Source: Pseudomonas viridiflava
GTDB lineage: Bacteria; Pseudomonadota; Gammaproteobacteria; Pseudomonadales; Pseudomonadaceae
Assembly: GCF_900591205.1 (NCBI RefSeq)
Contig: NZ_UUPU01000062.1
Coordinates: 32,757-96,756 of the forward strand
Direction: 5' to 3'
Length of the DNA stretch: 64,000 nt
Shown: in pieces, positions 17,034 through 24,974 of the stretch
Layout of the letters: every line of letters begins with the position of its first letter
How positions within the stretch are numbered: the first letter of the stretch is position 1
Notes under the pieces: generated by a model
Told to the model about the DNA's origin: nothing
Databases searched by the model: none
What the model saw: the letters and a program-made list of their open reading frames with translations, nothing else
Position numbers and translations under genes: made by a program

Positions 17034-17058
17034 CCTCGGACGCTTTAGTTATCCGAGG
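17034..17058 (+). promoter_or_regulatory. Hairpin overlapping the MATE gene ribosome site
   Basis: CCTCGGA (17034-17040) pairs perfectly with TCCGAGG (17052-17058) around an 11-base loop. The GAGG of the right arm is the only Shine-Dalgarno-like sequence before the ATG at 17070. A T-run follows at 17064-17068. It may be a weak terminator for the amide operon or may hide the ribosome site of the next gene. Confidence 0.4.
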
Positions 17059-17069
17059 CCCCGTTTTTC

Positions 17070-18425
17070 ATGCAAAGCCCTTTGCAACGCCCGCTGTGGC
17101 AGGTCTACCTGATCTTTCTGGCGCCGATGGTGCTGTCCAATTTCCTGCAGAGTTTTTCCGGCACGCTCAATGGTATCTATGTCGGGCAAATGCTTGGCAC
17201 CCAGGCACTGGCGGCGGTGTCGGGGATGTTCCCCATTGTGTTCTTCTTTATCGCCTTGGTGATCGGCCTGGGGGCGGGCGCTTCGGTGTTGATCGGCCAA
17301 GCCTTTGGGGCTCAGGAAACCGGCATGGTCAAGGCGATTACCGGCGCGACCCTGACCCTCGGTGCGCTGGTGGGCCTGATTGCGGCGGTGCTCGGCAGCC
17401 TGTTTGCACGCCCGGCGTTGCAGGCGCTGGGCACACCGCTGGATGTGCTCGACGATGCGGTGGGCTATGCCCAGATGATGATGCTGATCATGCCGTTGCT
17501 GCTGGTGTTTATCCTCTACACCCAGTTGCTGCGCGGGGTCAGTGACACCCTTTCGCCGTTGCTGGCGTTGATGGTCTCGACTCTGGTGGGCCTGTTGCTG
17601 ACCCCGGCGTTGATCCGCGGCTGGGTCGGCCTGCCGCCGATGGGCATTCAGAGCGCGGTGTTTGCGGGCCTGGTGGGTAACGCGGCGGCCATGTTGTTTC
17701 TGATCCTGCGCCTGCGCCACAAAAACCACGTGATGGCGCCGGACCGTGAATTGCTCGCGGCTTTGCGCCTGGACCGCGCGATTTTAGCAAAGGTCCTTCG
17801 CATCGGCTTGCCCACCGGCTTGCAAATGGTGGTGCTGTCACTGTCGGAACTGGTGATTCTGGCCCTGGTCAACAGCCACGGTTCACAGGCCACGGCGGCC
17901 TATGGCGCGGTGACGCAGATCGTCAACTACGTGCAGTTCCCCGCGCTGTCGATTGCCATCACCGCTTCGATCCTGGGGGCCCAGGCGATTGGCGCCGGAA
18001 GGCTCGAACGCATCGGGCCGATCCTGCGCACCGGGTTGTTGATCAACACCTGCCTGACCGGTGGCTTGATCGTGCTGGGTTACGCGTTGTCCCACTGGTT
18101 GCTCGGCCTGTTTATCACCGATGACGCTGCGCGGGTGAATGCCGAACACCTGTTGCACATCATGTTGTGGAGCATCCTGGTGTTCGGGTTTCAGGCCGTG
18201 ATCGGCGGGATCATGCGCGCCAGCGGCGTGGTGCTGATGCCGGTGGCGATCTCGATCTTCTGTGTGCTGTGCGTGGAGTTGCCGATGGCGTACCTGCTCA
18301 ACGCGCACTTTGGCCTGGAAGGGGTGTGGATGGCGTTTCCAGTGACCTACCTGGCGATGCTGGGGTTGCAGACCGCGTATTACCGGTTGGTGTGGCGGCA
18401 TAAACAGATCAAGCGGCTGGTGTGA
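17070..18425 (+). CDS. MATE-family multidrug efflux transporter
   Basis: This 451-residue protein has about twelve hydrophobic segments in two similar halves, starting WQVYLIFLAPMVLSNFLQSFSG, with family marks VGLGAGASVLIGQAFGA in the first half and ITASILGAQAIGAGRLERI in the second. MATE proteins export cationic compounds by sodium or proton antiport. The gene follows the amide operon after 70 bases containing a hairpin and is followed by an MFS gene. Nothing in the context fixes the substrate. Confidence 0.88.
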   Translation: MQSPLQRPLWQVYLIFLAPMVLSNFLQSFSGTLNGIYVGQMLGTQALAAVSGMFPIVFFFIALVIGLGAGASVLIGQAFGAQETGMVKAITGATLTLGALVGLIAAVLGSLFARPALQALGTPLDVLDDAVGYAQMMMLIMPLLLVFILYTQLLRGVSDTLSPLLALMVSTLVGLLLTPALIRGWVGLPPMGIQSAVFAGLVGNAAAMLFLILRLRHKNHVMAPDRELLAALRLDRAILAKVLRIGLPTGLQMVVLSLSELVILALVNSHGSQATAAYGAVTQIVNYVQFPALSIAITASILGAQAIGAGRLERIGPILRTGLLINTCLTGGLIVLGYALSHWLLGLFITDDAARVNAEHLLHIMLWSILVFGFQAVIGGIMRASGVVLMPVAISIFCVLCVELPMAYLLNAHFGLEGVWMAFPVTYLAMLGLQTAYYRLVWRHKQIKRLV

Positions 18426-18465
18426 TAAAAGGATGCGCAATTTCAGCACAGAAGGCTCTTAAGTG

Positions 18466-19638
18466 ATGGCAAACCCCTACGCCGAGTTGTTCCATGCTCC
18501 CGGCGCCCGGGCTTTTGTACTGGCGGGCATGCTGGCGCGCATGCCGGTGTCGATGACCGGTATCGGCTTGATTACCATGCTGTCGCAGGTGCACGGTGGT
18601 TATGGCCTGGCCGGTTCGGTAGCGGCGGTGTTTGCCTTGGCCACGGCGTTTTGCGCGCCGCAGGTTTCACGCCTGGTCGACCGCTACAGCCAGGGCAAGG
18701 TGCTGCCGGTCGCCGCGCTGATCGGCGGTGGGGCGTTGTTGATGATGTTGCTGTGCACCCGTTTGCAGGCGCCGAGCTGGACGCTGTTCCTGTTCGCCGC
18801 CCTGGCCGGTTGCATGCCCAACATGTCGGCCATGGTGCGCGCACGCTGGACCGAGTTGTACCGCGGCCAGCCCAAGCTGCAAACCGCGTTTGCGCTGGAA
18901 TCGGTACTGGATGAGGTGTGTTTTATCATCGGCCCGCCGATCTCGGTGGGGCTCAGTGTCGTGCTGTTTCCCGAAGCCGGGCCCTTGGTCGCGGCATTGC
19001 TGTTGGCGGTGGGCGTCACCACGTTTGTGCTGCAACGCGACACCGAACCTGGGGTGCACGAACACCATGAGCATCACGGTGGCTGGCTGATCGCCTCACC
19101 TTCGGTGCTGATCCTGATGATCCTGCTGCTGGCCATGGGCGTGATTGTCGGTGTGGTAGATGTGGTCAGCGTGGCCTTTGCCCAACATCAGGGTCAGCCG
19201 GCGGCGGCGAGTATCGTGCTTTCGGTGTACGCCATCGGCTCATGCCTGGCAGGGTTGGCGTTCGGCACACTCAAACTCAAGGCGCCGCTGCCCCGGCAAT
19301 TTCTGTTCTGTGGTGTGGCCACGGCACTGACCACTTTGCCGTTGCTGCTGGTGAACAATATCCCTGGGCTTGCGGTCGCGATTTTCATTTCCGGCCTGTT
19401 CTTCGCGCCCACGCTGATCGTGTCCATGGCCCTGGTGGAACGCATCGTGCCGCCCAGCCGCCTCACCGAAGGCATGACCTGGTTGATCACCGGCCTCAGC
19501 ATCGGCGTGGCTATCGGCGCCGCCAGCTCCGGGTGGATGATCGACCACTTCGGCGCGACCAGTGGGTTCTGGGTCGCATTGGCGGCGGGCGCGGTGGTGA
19601 TGGGCTCAGCGCTGTTGGGCTATCGGCGCCTGGGCTAA
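18466..19638 (+). CDS. MFS transporter
   Basis: This protein of about 390 residues with twelve predicted membrane spans belongs to the major facilitator superfamily, with LAGSVAAVFALATAFCAPQVSRLVDR as the loop 2-3 region and a histidine-rich central loop (HEHHEHHGG). The ATG at 18466 or the GTG three bases earlier could be the start. It lies 40 bases after the MATE gene on the same strand. Its last 33 bases overlap the convergent ispG gene. The substrate is unknown; the position next to the terpene operon is suggestive but not evidence of function. Confidence 0.85.
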   Translation: MANPYAELFHAPGARAFVLAGMLARMPVSMTGIGLITMLSQVHGGYGLAGSVAAVFALATAFCAPQVSRLVDRYSQGKVLPVAALIGGGALLMMLLCTRLQAPSWTLFLFAALAGCMPNMSAMVRARWTELYRGQPKLQTAFALESVLDEVCFIIGPPISVGLSVVLFPEAGPLVAALLLAVGVTTFVLQRDTEPGVHEHHEHHGGWLIASPSVLILMILLLAMGVIVGVVDVVSVAFAQHQGQPAAASIVLSVYAIGSCLAGLAFGTLKLKAPLPRQFLFCGVATALTTLPLLLVNNIPGLAVAIFISGLFFAPTLIVSMALVERIVPPSRLTEGMTWLITGLSIGVAIGAASSGWMIDHFGATSGFWVALAAGAVVMGSALLGYRRLG

Positions 19639-20883
19639 CAGCAACGCCTGCAAAGCCTGATGCTGAAGGCCATAGCGCGCAGCCACATAAGCTTCCAACA
19701 GGCAGATGAAATCTTCGGCAATGGTCGGCCCCTTCAGCGTCATCACCCGCTCGCCATCCATATAGACCGGTGCCGAGGGATGTTCCCCGGCACCGGGCAA
19801 GGAGATGCCGATATCGGCCAAACGGCTTTCTCCGGGGCCATTGACCACACACCCCATGACTGCCACCTGCATGCGCTCGACGCCGGGATAACGGCTACGC
19901 CACAGCGGAGTCTGTTCGCGCAGGTAGCTTTCGATACGCTGCGCCAGTTCCTGGAAAAACACGCTGGTGGTACGCCCGCACCCCGGACACGCCACCACTT
20001 GCGGCGTAAAGGCACGCAAACCCATGGTTTGTAGAATCTGTTGGGCGACCTGCACCTCTTTGGCACGCTCGCCGCCGGGGGCCGGGGTGAGGGAAATGCG
20101 CAGGGTGTCGCCGATACCTTCCTGCAGCAGCACGGCCAGGGCCGCCGTTGAGGCGACGATGCCCTTGGAGCCCATGCCGGCCTCGGTCAGCCCCAGGTGC
20201 AGGGGGAAATCGCAGCGTGCCGCCAGGTTGCGATACACCGCGATCAGGTCCTGCACATGGCTGACCTTGGCCGACAACACAATATGATCGGCCGCTAACC
20301 CCACCTCGATTGCCCGGTGGGCATTGTCCAGCGCCGAAACCACCAGTGCCTCGCGCATCACCGCGTCGGCCGCCAGCGGTGCGAGGAGGGCGGCGTTGGC
20401 ATCCATCATGCGCGCCAGCAGGTCCGGGTCGAGGCTGCCCCAGTTGACGCCGATGCGCACTGGTTTGTCATACCGACACGCCACCTCGATCATCTGGCAG
20501 AACTGTTCATCGCGCCGCGCGCCCTTGCCGACATTGCCGGGGTTGATCCGGTACTTGGCCAGGGCCTGGGCACATTCCGGGTACGCGGCCAGCAGGCGAT
20601 GGCCATTGAAGTGAAAGTCGCCCACCAGGGGGACGTCGACATTGCGCCGGTCCAGCAGTTCGCGGATGGTCGCCACCTGGGCGGCCGCCTCGTGGCCGTT
20701 AACGGTGATGCGCACCAGCTCCGCACCGGCGCGGGCCAGGCTTTCGACCTGTGCGGCGGTGGCCTGGGCGTCGGCGGTGTCGGTATTGGTCATGGCCTGG
20801 ACCACAATCGGTGCGTCGCTGCCCAGGCACACGTTGCCGATCTGTACTTGACGCGTGAGGCGACGCGCAATCGGGATGTTCAT
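19606..20883 (-). CDS. ispG: 4-hydroxy-3-methylbut-2-enyl-diphosphate synthase (IspG/GcpE), long form
   Basis: This 425-residue 4Fe-4S enzyme converts MEcPP to HMBPP, the seventh MEP step. The iron-sulphur ligands are C299 and C302 (ACPGCGRT), C345 (MGCVVNGPGE) and E352. GLTEAGMGSKG and the TIM-barrel strands are intact. It is longer than the roughly 370-residue housekeeping IspG expected in Pseudomonas and resembles the longer proteobacterial form, so it is probably a second, acquired copy. GAGGAG precedes the ATG. It is the last gene of the terpene synthase-dxs-ispH-ispG operon. Confidence 0.93.
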   Translation of the reverse strand: MNIPIARRLTRQVQIGNVCLGSDAPIVVQAMTNTDTADAQATAAQVESLARAGAELVRITVNGHEAAAQVATIRELLDRRNVDVPLVGDFHFNGHRLLAAYPECAQALAKYRINPGNVGKGARRDEQFCQMIEVACRYDKPVRIGVNWGSLDPDLLARMMDANAALLAPLAADAVMREALVVSALDNAHRAIEVGLAADHIVLSAKVSHVQDLIAVYRNLAARCDFPLHLGLTEAGMGSKGIVASTAALAVLLQEGIGDTLRISLTPAPGGERAKEVQVAQQILQTMGLRAFTPQVVACPGCGRTTSVFFQELAQRIESYLREQTPLWRSRYPGVERMQVAVMGCVVNGPGESRLADIGISLPGAGEHPSAPVYMDGERVMTLKGPTIAEDFICLLEAYVAARYGLQHQALQALLLAQAPIAQQR

Positions 20884-20901
20884 GGTGGTAACTCCTCGGG
20901 C

Positions 20902-21831
20902 CTATTGCCGCACAATCAGGCCGGCTGGCGGGCGAAACTGCACGTGCTCCTCGCGCCCTGGCAAGGTCTGGATGTGCAGCGGTTCAATACGCGCCAGGGC
21001 TGCGATGACGTCCTGCACCGAAGCCTCCGGGGTTGACGCGCCGGCGCTGATTCCCACGCTCATCTGCGGGGTAAACCAGCGAGCATCTACTTCGTTGCCG
21101 TCGGCCACCAGGTAGCTGGGTGTGCCGCTGTCGTTGGCCAGTGTGCACAAAGTCACGGCGTTGGCGCTGTTGGGGCTGCCGACCACCAGCAACACGTCCA
21201 CCTGGGGGCACAGCTCGCGCACGGCCTGCTGGCGGTTCTGCACCGCATAGCAGATGTCGCGGTTGGCCGGCCCGACAAGCTGCGGATAGCGCTGCTTCAG
21301 GGCGTCGATCACGCTGCGCGTGGCATCGACACTCAACGTGGTCTGAGTGAGGTAGGCCAACGGCGTCTCGGCAGGAAACGTCAGGGCCTGCACCTGTTCG
21401 ACGGTCTGGATCAAGGTGATGGGTGCGTCGACCTGGCCTTGGATGCCGATGACTTCCGGGTGCCCAGGCTCGCCGATAAGGATCAACTGGTAACCCTTTG
21501 CAGCGTATTGGCGCCCATGCAGATGCACTTTGGTCACCAGCGGGCAGGTGGCATCGAGCACCTGGAGTGCACGCTGTGCAGCCTGGTGTTCCACCGCTCG
21601 CGCCACCCCGTGTGCGCTGAAAATAGTCACGGCACCCACCGGCACCTGCTCCAACTCTTCGACAAATACGGCACCCTGGTCGCGCAGTGACTGCACTACA
21701 TGGCGGTTATGCACGATTTCATGGCGCACGTAGACCGGTGCGCCGAAGTGTTCCAGGGCCTGTTCAACGGTGTCGATGGCGCGTACCACGCCGGCACAGA
21801 AGCCCCGTGGCTGGGCCAGGATAATGTTCAT
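20902..21831 (-). CDS. ispH: 4-hydroxy-3-methylbut-2-enyl diphosphate reductase (IspH/LytB)
   Basis: This 309-residue iron-sulphur enzyme makes IPP and DMAPP from HMBPP, the last MEP step. The three cluster cysteines are present: C12 (PRGFCAGV), the one in LDATCPLVTKVH, and the one in DICYAVQNRQ. Substrate-binding blocks RHEIVHN, TQTTLS and VVGSPNSAN are also intact. Its ATG overlaps the dxs stop by four bases, so translation is coupled. ispG follows 18 bases later. Confidence 0.95.
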   Translation of the reverse strand: MNIILAQPRGFCAGVVRAIDTVEQALEHFGAPVYVRHEIVHNRHVVQSLRDQGAVFVEELEQVPVGAVTIFSAHGVARAVEHQAAQRALQVLDATCPLVTKVHLHGRQYAAKGYQLILIGEPGHPEVIGIQGQVDAPITLIQTVEQVQALTFPAETPLAYLTQTTLSVDATRSVIDALKQRYPQLVGPANRDICYAVQNRQQAVRELCPQVDVLLVVGSPNSANAVTLCTLANDSGTPSYLVADGNEVDARWFTPQMSVGISAGASTPEASVQDVIAALARIEPLHIQTLPGREEHVQFRPPAGLIVRQ

Positions 21832-23657
21832 GTGCAGGCGCTCGCGTGGTAGGCCGGTGCGGCGCTGGGCAATGGATAGCCCAGCTGGTGTTCATCGGCG
21901 AAGCGTTGTATCGCGTGCATGATGCCCTCGGCGTCCAGGCCGCACTGGCTCAGGAGCTGCTCAGGTGTACCGTGTTCGATAAAGTGGTCGGGCAGGCCCA
22001 GTTGCAGCAACGCAGGCCGCAGGTTCTGGCTGGCCAGGTATTCCAGGCAGGCCGAGCCTGCACCGCCCATCACGCAGCCTTCTTCAACCGTCACCAGCCA
22101 ATCATGCTCGCGTGCCAGCGCCTGGAGCAGGCTGTGGTCCAGGGGTTTGATAAAGCGCATGTTGGCCAGGGTGGCGTCGAACAACTCTGCCGCTGCCAAC
22201 GCCCTTTGTGTCATTGAACCAAAGGCCAGGATGGCGATACGTTTGCCGTGGACCTGGGTGCACGTGCGGCGGATTTCGCCTTTGCCCACCGCCAGTTCGG
22301 TCAGCTCGGGTGACGGCGCGATACCGCTCCCCGAGCCCCGAGGGTAGCGCACGGCGCACGGCCCCGGTTGCTGAAGGGCGGTGTGCAGCATCTGTCGACA
22401 TTCCTGCTCGTCGGCGGGTGCCATCACGGTGAGATGGGGGATACAGCGCATATAAGCGATATCGAAGGCACCCATATGAGTGGCACCGTCTGCCCCTACG
22501 ATGCCTGCGCGGTCGATGGCAAACACCACCGGCAGTTGCTGCAGGGCAATGTCGTGGATCAGTTGGTCATAACCGCGTTGCAGGAACGTCGAGTAGATGG
22601 CCACCACCGGCTTCATGCCATCGGCGGCAAGGCCGGCAGCGAATGTCAGCGCGTGCTGCTCGGCGATCCCGACGTCAAAGTAACGCTCGGCATACTGTCG
22701 CTCAAACGCCACCAGCCCGGAGCCTTCGCGCATGGCTGGGGTGATCACCACTACCCGCGGGTCGCGCTCGGCTTCATCCGCCAGCCATTGGCCGAACACT
22801 TGGGTGTAGGTGGGCGCGCCGGGAGTCGAGGGGCGAATGCCTTGGATCGGATCGAACTTGCCCGGCCCGTGATAGAGCACCGGGTCGGCGGCAGCGGGCG
22901 AATAGCCGTGGCCTTTCTCGGTGATGATGTGCAGCAGCTGTGGGCCACGCTGGCTTTTCAGGTGGCGCAACGTGTCGACCAGTTCGCCAAGGTCATGCCC
23001 GTCGATAGGGCCGTGGTAGGTCAGGCCCATGGCCTTGAACACACTGGGGTCGTGGCTGCCGTGGCGGTCGGCGGTCAGGGCGCCCAGATGCTCGCGCAAC
23101 ATGCCCACCGAGGGCGAGATCGACATGTCGTTGTCATTAAGGATCACCAGAAATGGCAAGTCGCGGAACAGCCCTGCGTTGTTGAGCGCCTCGAAGGCCA
23201 TGCCGCCGCTCAGGGCTCCGTCACCGATCACGGCGATGCAGTGGCGCGAATGCCCCAGGTTACGAGCAGCCAGGGCCATGCCCAGCGCGGCCGAAATCGA
23301 GGTGCTGGAATGGGCGGTGCCGAAACAGTCGTAGCCTGACTCGCACCGGCGCGGAAACCCCGAAATCCCTCCGAGTTGACGAAGGCCAGGCATGTCTTCG
23401 CGGCGCCCGGTAAGGATCTTGTGGGCATACGCCTGATGCCCTACGTCCCACACAATGCGGTCGCCCGGGGTGTCGAACACGTAATGCAGGGCGATGGTCA
23501 GTTCAACGGTGCCCAGGTTGGCCGACAGATGGCCGCCCGTGGCGCTGACGCTCTGCAGGATAAACGCCCGCAGTTCGTCCGCCAGCGGCCCGAGTGCAGC
23601 GGGGTGCAGGGTGCGCAGGCGAGTGGGGCTGTCGACGGTGCCGAGGAATTCGAACAT
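21828..23657 (-). CDS. dxs: 1-deoxy-D-xylulose-5-phosphate synthase
   Basis: This 609-residue thiamine-diphosphate enzyme condenses pyruvate and glyceraldehyde-3-phosphate, the first and usually flux-limiting MEP step. The ThDP motif IGDGALSGGMAFEALNNAG...LNDNDMSISPSVG, the catalytic glutamate segment FDVGIAEQHALTFAAGLA and the C-terminal transketolase-like domain are complete. The length is slightly below that of typical Pseudomonas Dxs. It lies 15 bases after the terpene synthase and overlaps ispH. It is almost certainly an additional copy, since the housekeeping dxs normally sits with ispA/xseB, which are not here. Confidence 0.94.
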   Translation of the reverse strand: MFEFLGTVDSPTRLRTLHPAALGPLADELRAFILQSVSATGGHLSANLGTVELTIALHYVFDTPGDRIVWDVGHQAYAHKILTGRREDMPGLRQLGGISGFPRRCESGYDCFGTAHSSTSISAALGMALAARNLGHSRHCIAVIGDGALSGGMAFEALNNAGLFRDLPFLVILNDNDMSISPSVGMLREHLGALTADRHGSHDPSVFKAMGLTYHGPIDGHDLGELVDTLRHLKSQRGPQLLHIITEKGHGYSPAAADPVLYHGPGKFDPIQGIRPSTPGAPTYTQVFGQWLADEAERDPRVVVITPAMREGSGLVAFERQYAERYFDVGIAEQHALTFAAGLAADGMKPVVAIYSTFLQRGYDQLIHDIALQQLPVVFAIDRAGIVGADGATHMGAFDIAYMRCIPHLTVMAPADEQECRQMLHTALQQPGPCAVRYPRGSGSGIAPSPELTELAVGKGEIRRTCTQVHGKRIAILAFGSMTQRALAAAELFDATLANMRFIKPLDHSLLQALAREHDWLVTVEEGCVMGGAGSACLEYLASQNLRPALLQLGLPDHFIEHGTPEQLLSQCGLDAEGIMHAIQRFADEHQLGYPLPSAAPAYHASACT

Positions 23658-23672
23658 GGTGGGGGCTCGCTA

Positions 23673-24692
23673 TTAATTGTCGACGCTGACGACCGTCGAC
23701 AGATTGTTTTCGAAATCCACTACATAGTGTTCCCACGCGCAGTTGGTCAGTGTCTTCAAATAACGGGCGGTGTCATTTTGCATCCATATTTGATGACCAA
23801 CGATCCAGGTCTGCAGCTCCTGTATATAGGTGTCCAAGGGCGGGCTCTTTTGCTCGGAGAGTAACTTGCAGAGTGCTGTGAAGTTTGTAAACTCATTGGC
23901 GATTCGACCGGTAACACGCGTGATGGCGTCTTGCAATGTATCGCCGTGACTGACGTACGCAATCACTATGTTCTCATAACGCCCACGTTGTTCTAATTCA
24001 TCGCCGAGGCTGTACAGGTCATTACTCCAACTAATGATGTTGTTCGCGAGTGCCGTTAATTTTTGTACGGCTGGCGAGTAACGTTCGCTGTCGCGTAGTT
24101 TTCTGTCTGGCGTAAGACCTAATAATTCAAAACTTGGGATAAGCCCGATGCTGTAGCGACGCAGCGTTTCATATTGCGTTACGGTGATCGGTAACTCGTG
24201 CAGGTAGCCCAGCAGCAACAGGGCGGTGCTGCCATACATCATGCGGATGCCGTGGGCAAAATGCTGGAGACGTTCTACTCCAAGCGCCGGTTTGAATTGG
24301 CGACAGATATCCCGCCATGCAGGTTCGGCAAAAAACGATGTGGTGTCTGCGCCTTCCTGTTCCAGTACATCAAAGATTGCGGTAACGGCGCTGATCGTTT
24401 CGGGTGAAGGTGGATGTGGCTGATCAAATATCACATCGTCGACTACAAACAGCCAGGTGAGATAGGCAGCGATGGCTTGCAGCATCGCAAGTGACGCAGT
24501 GGGATAACAGCGTGCTGCCAACCAGCCGAATTTGCCCTGAGCGATTCGAGCTCGGGAGGCTTCGTCGGTGACCAAATGATATTTGTCCACCCACTCGAAA
24601 ACATGCAGGTCCAATAATTGCGCGTAGGGAGAGCACGTTAATTGCCACGGCCAGTGGAAAATAGGAATGTGCAGTCGAATAGGTGCGTTCAT
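23673..24692 (-). CDS. Class I terpene synthase (terpene cyclase)
   Basis: This 339-residue cytosolic cyclase ionises a prenyl diphosphate with three Mg2+. The elements needed are present: the aspartate motif D85-D86-V-I-F-D90, the NSE triad N224, S228, E232 (NDLYSLGDE), the pyrophosphate-sensor arginine R178 exactly 46 residues before N224, and the C-terminal R310-Y311 pair. Length and layout fit bacterial mono- or sesquiterpene synthases. It heads an operon with dxs, ispH and ispG. The base composition is clearly AT-richer than the flanking genes, which suggests horizontal transfer. The product cannot be predicted from sequence by eye. No methyltransferase of the 2-methylisoborneol or sodorifen type is nearby. 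Confidence 0.9.
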   Translation of the reverse strand: MNAPIRLHIPIFHWPWQLTCSPYAQLLDLHVFEWVDKYHLVTDEASRARIAQGKFGWLAARCYPTASLAMLQAIAAYLTWLFVVDDVIFDQPHPPSPETISAVTAIFDVLEQEGADTTSFFAEPAWRDICRQFKPALGVERLQHFAHGIRMMYGSTALLLLGYLHELPITVTQYETLRRYSIGLIPSFELLGLTPDRKLRDSERYSPAVQKLTALANNIISWSNDLYSLGDELEQRGRYENIVIAYVSHGDTLQDAITRVTGRIANEFTNFTALCKLLSEQKSPPLDTYIQELQTWIVGHQIWMQNDTARYLKTLTNCAWEHYVVDFENNLSTVVSVDN

Positions 24693-24835
24693 GCTAATGA
24701 TCCATCAGGTTATGCCATTGGACGATAACTGCGGACCAAACACACTGGCGGGTTTTAGGGACTGGAAATAGTTAATTTAGAACTTTCAAGCGAGAGCGCA
24801 ATACAAAGGAATAGTTTTATTTGGAATGGTATGGC

Positions 24836-24865
24836 TTAGAAAAAACAATATCGGGTTTATATAAT
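24836..24865 (+). promoter_or_regulatory. Candidate sigma-70 promoter for dxr
   Basis: TTAGAA (24836) and TATAAT (24860) are separated by 18 bases in an AT-rich stretch, about 110 bases before the dxr start. The whole gap 24693-24974 between the divergent terpene synthase and dxr genes is AT-rich and must hold promoters for both directions. No clear minus-strand promoter was recognised. Confidence 0.4.
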
Positions 24866-24974
24866 TAAAGGTATGGGTTTTTATCGCCAGTCAATAGGTG
24901 TGTGTAAGGGGGGGATGCACTTCCAGTTGCTACGCTTGTTCTCATCACGTCTCTGCGAAAAGGAAGTAATTGTC

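Noticed and set aside
17070..19638. MATE and MFS exporters as dedicated terpene or pyoverdine exporters
   Set aside because: They are on the opposite strand from the terpene operon, have no PvdS box, and belong to broad families; proximity alone is not enough.
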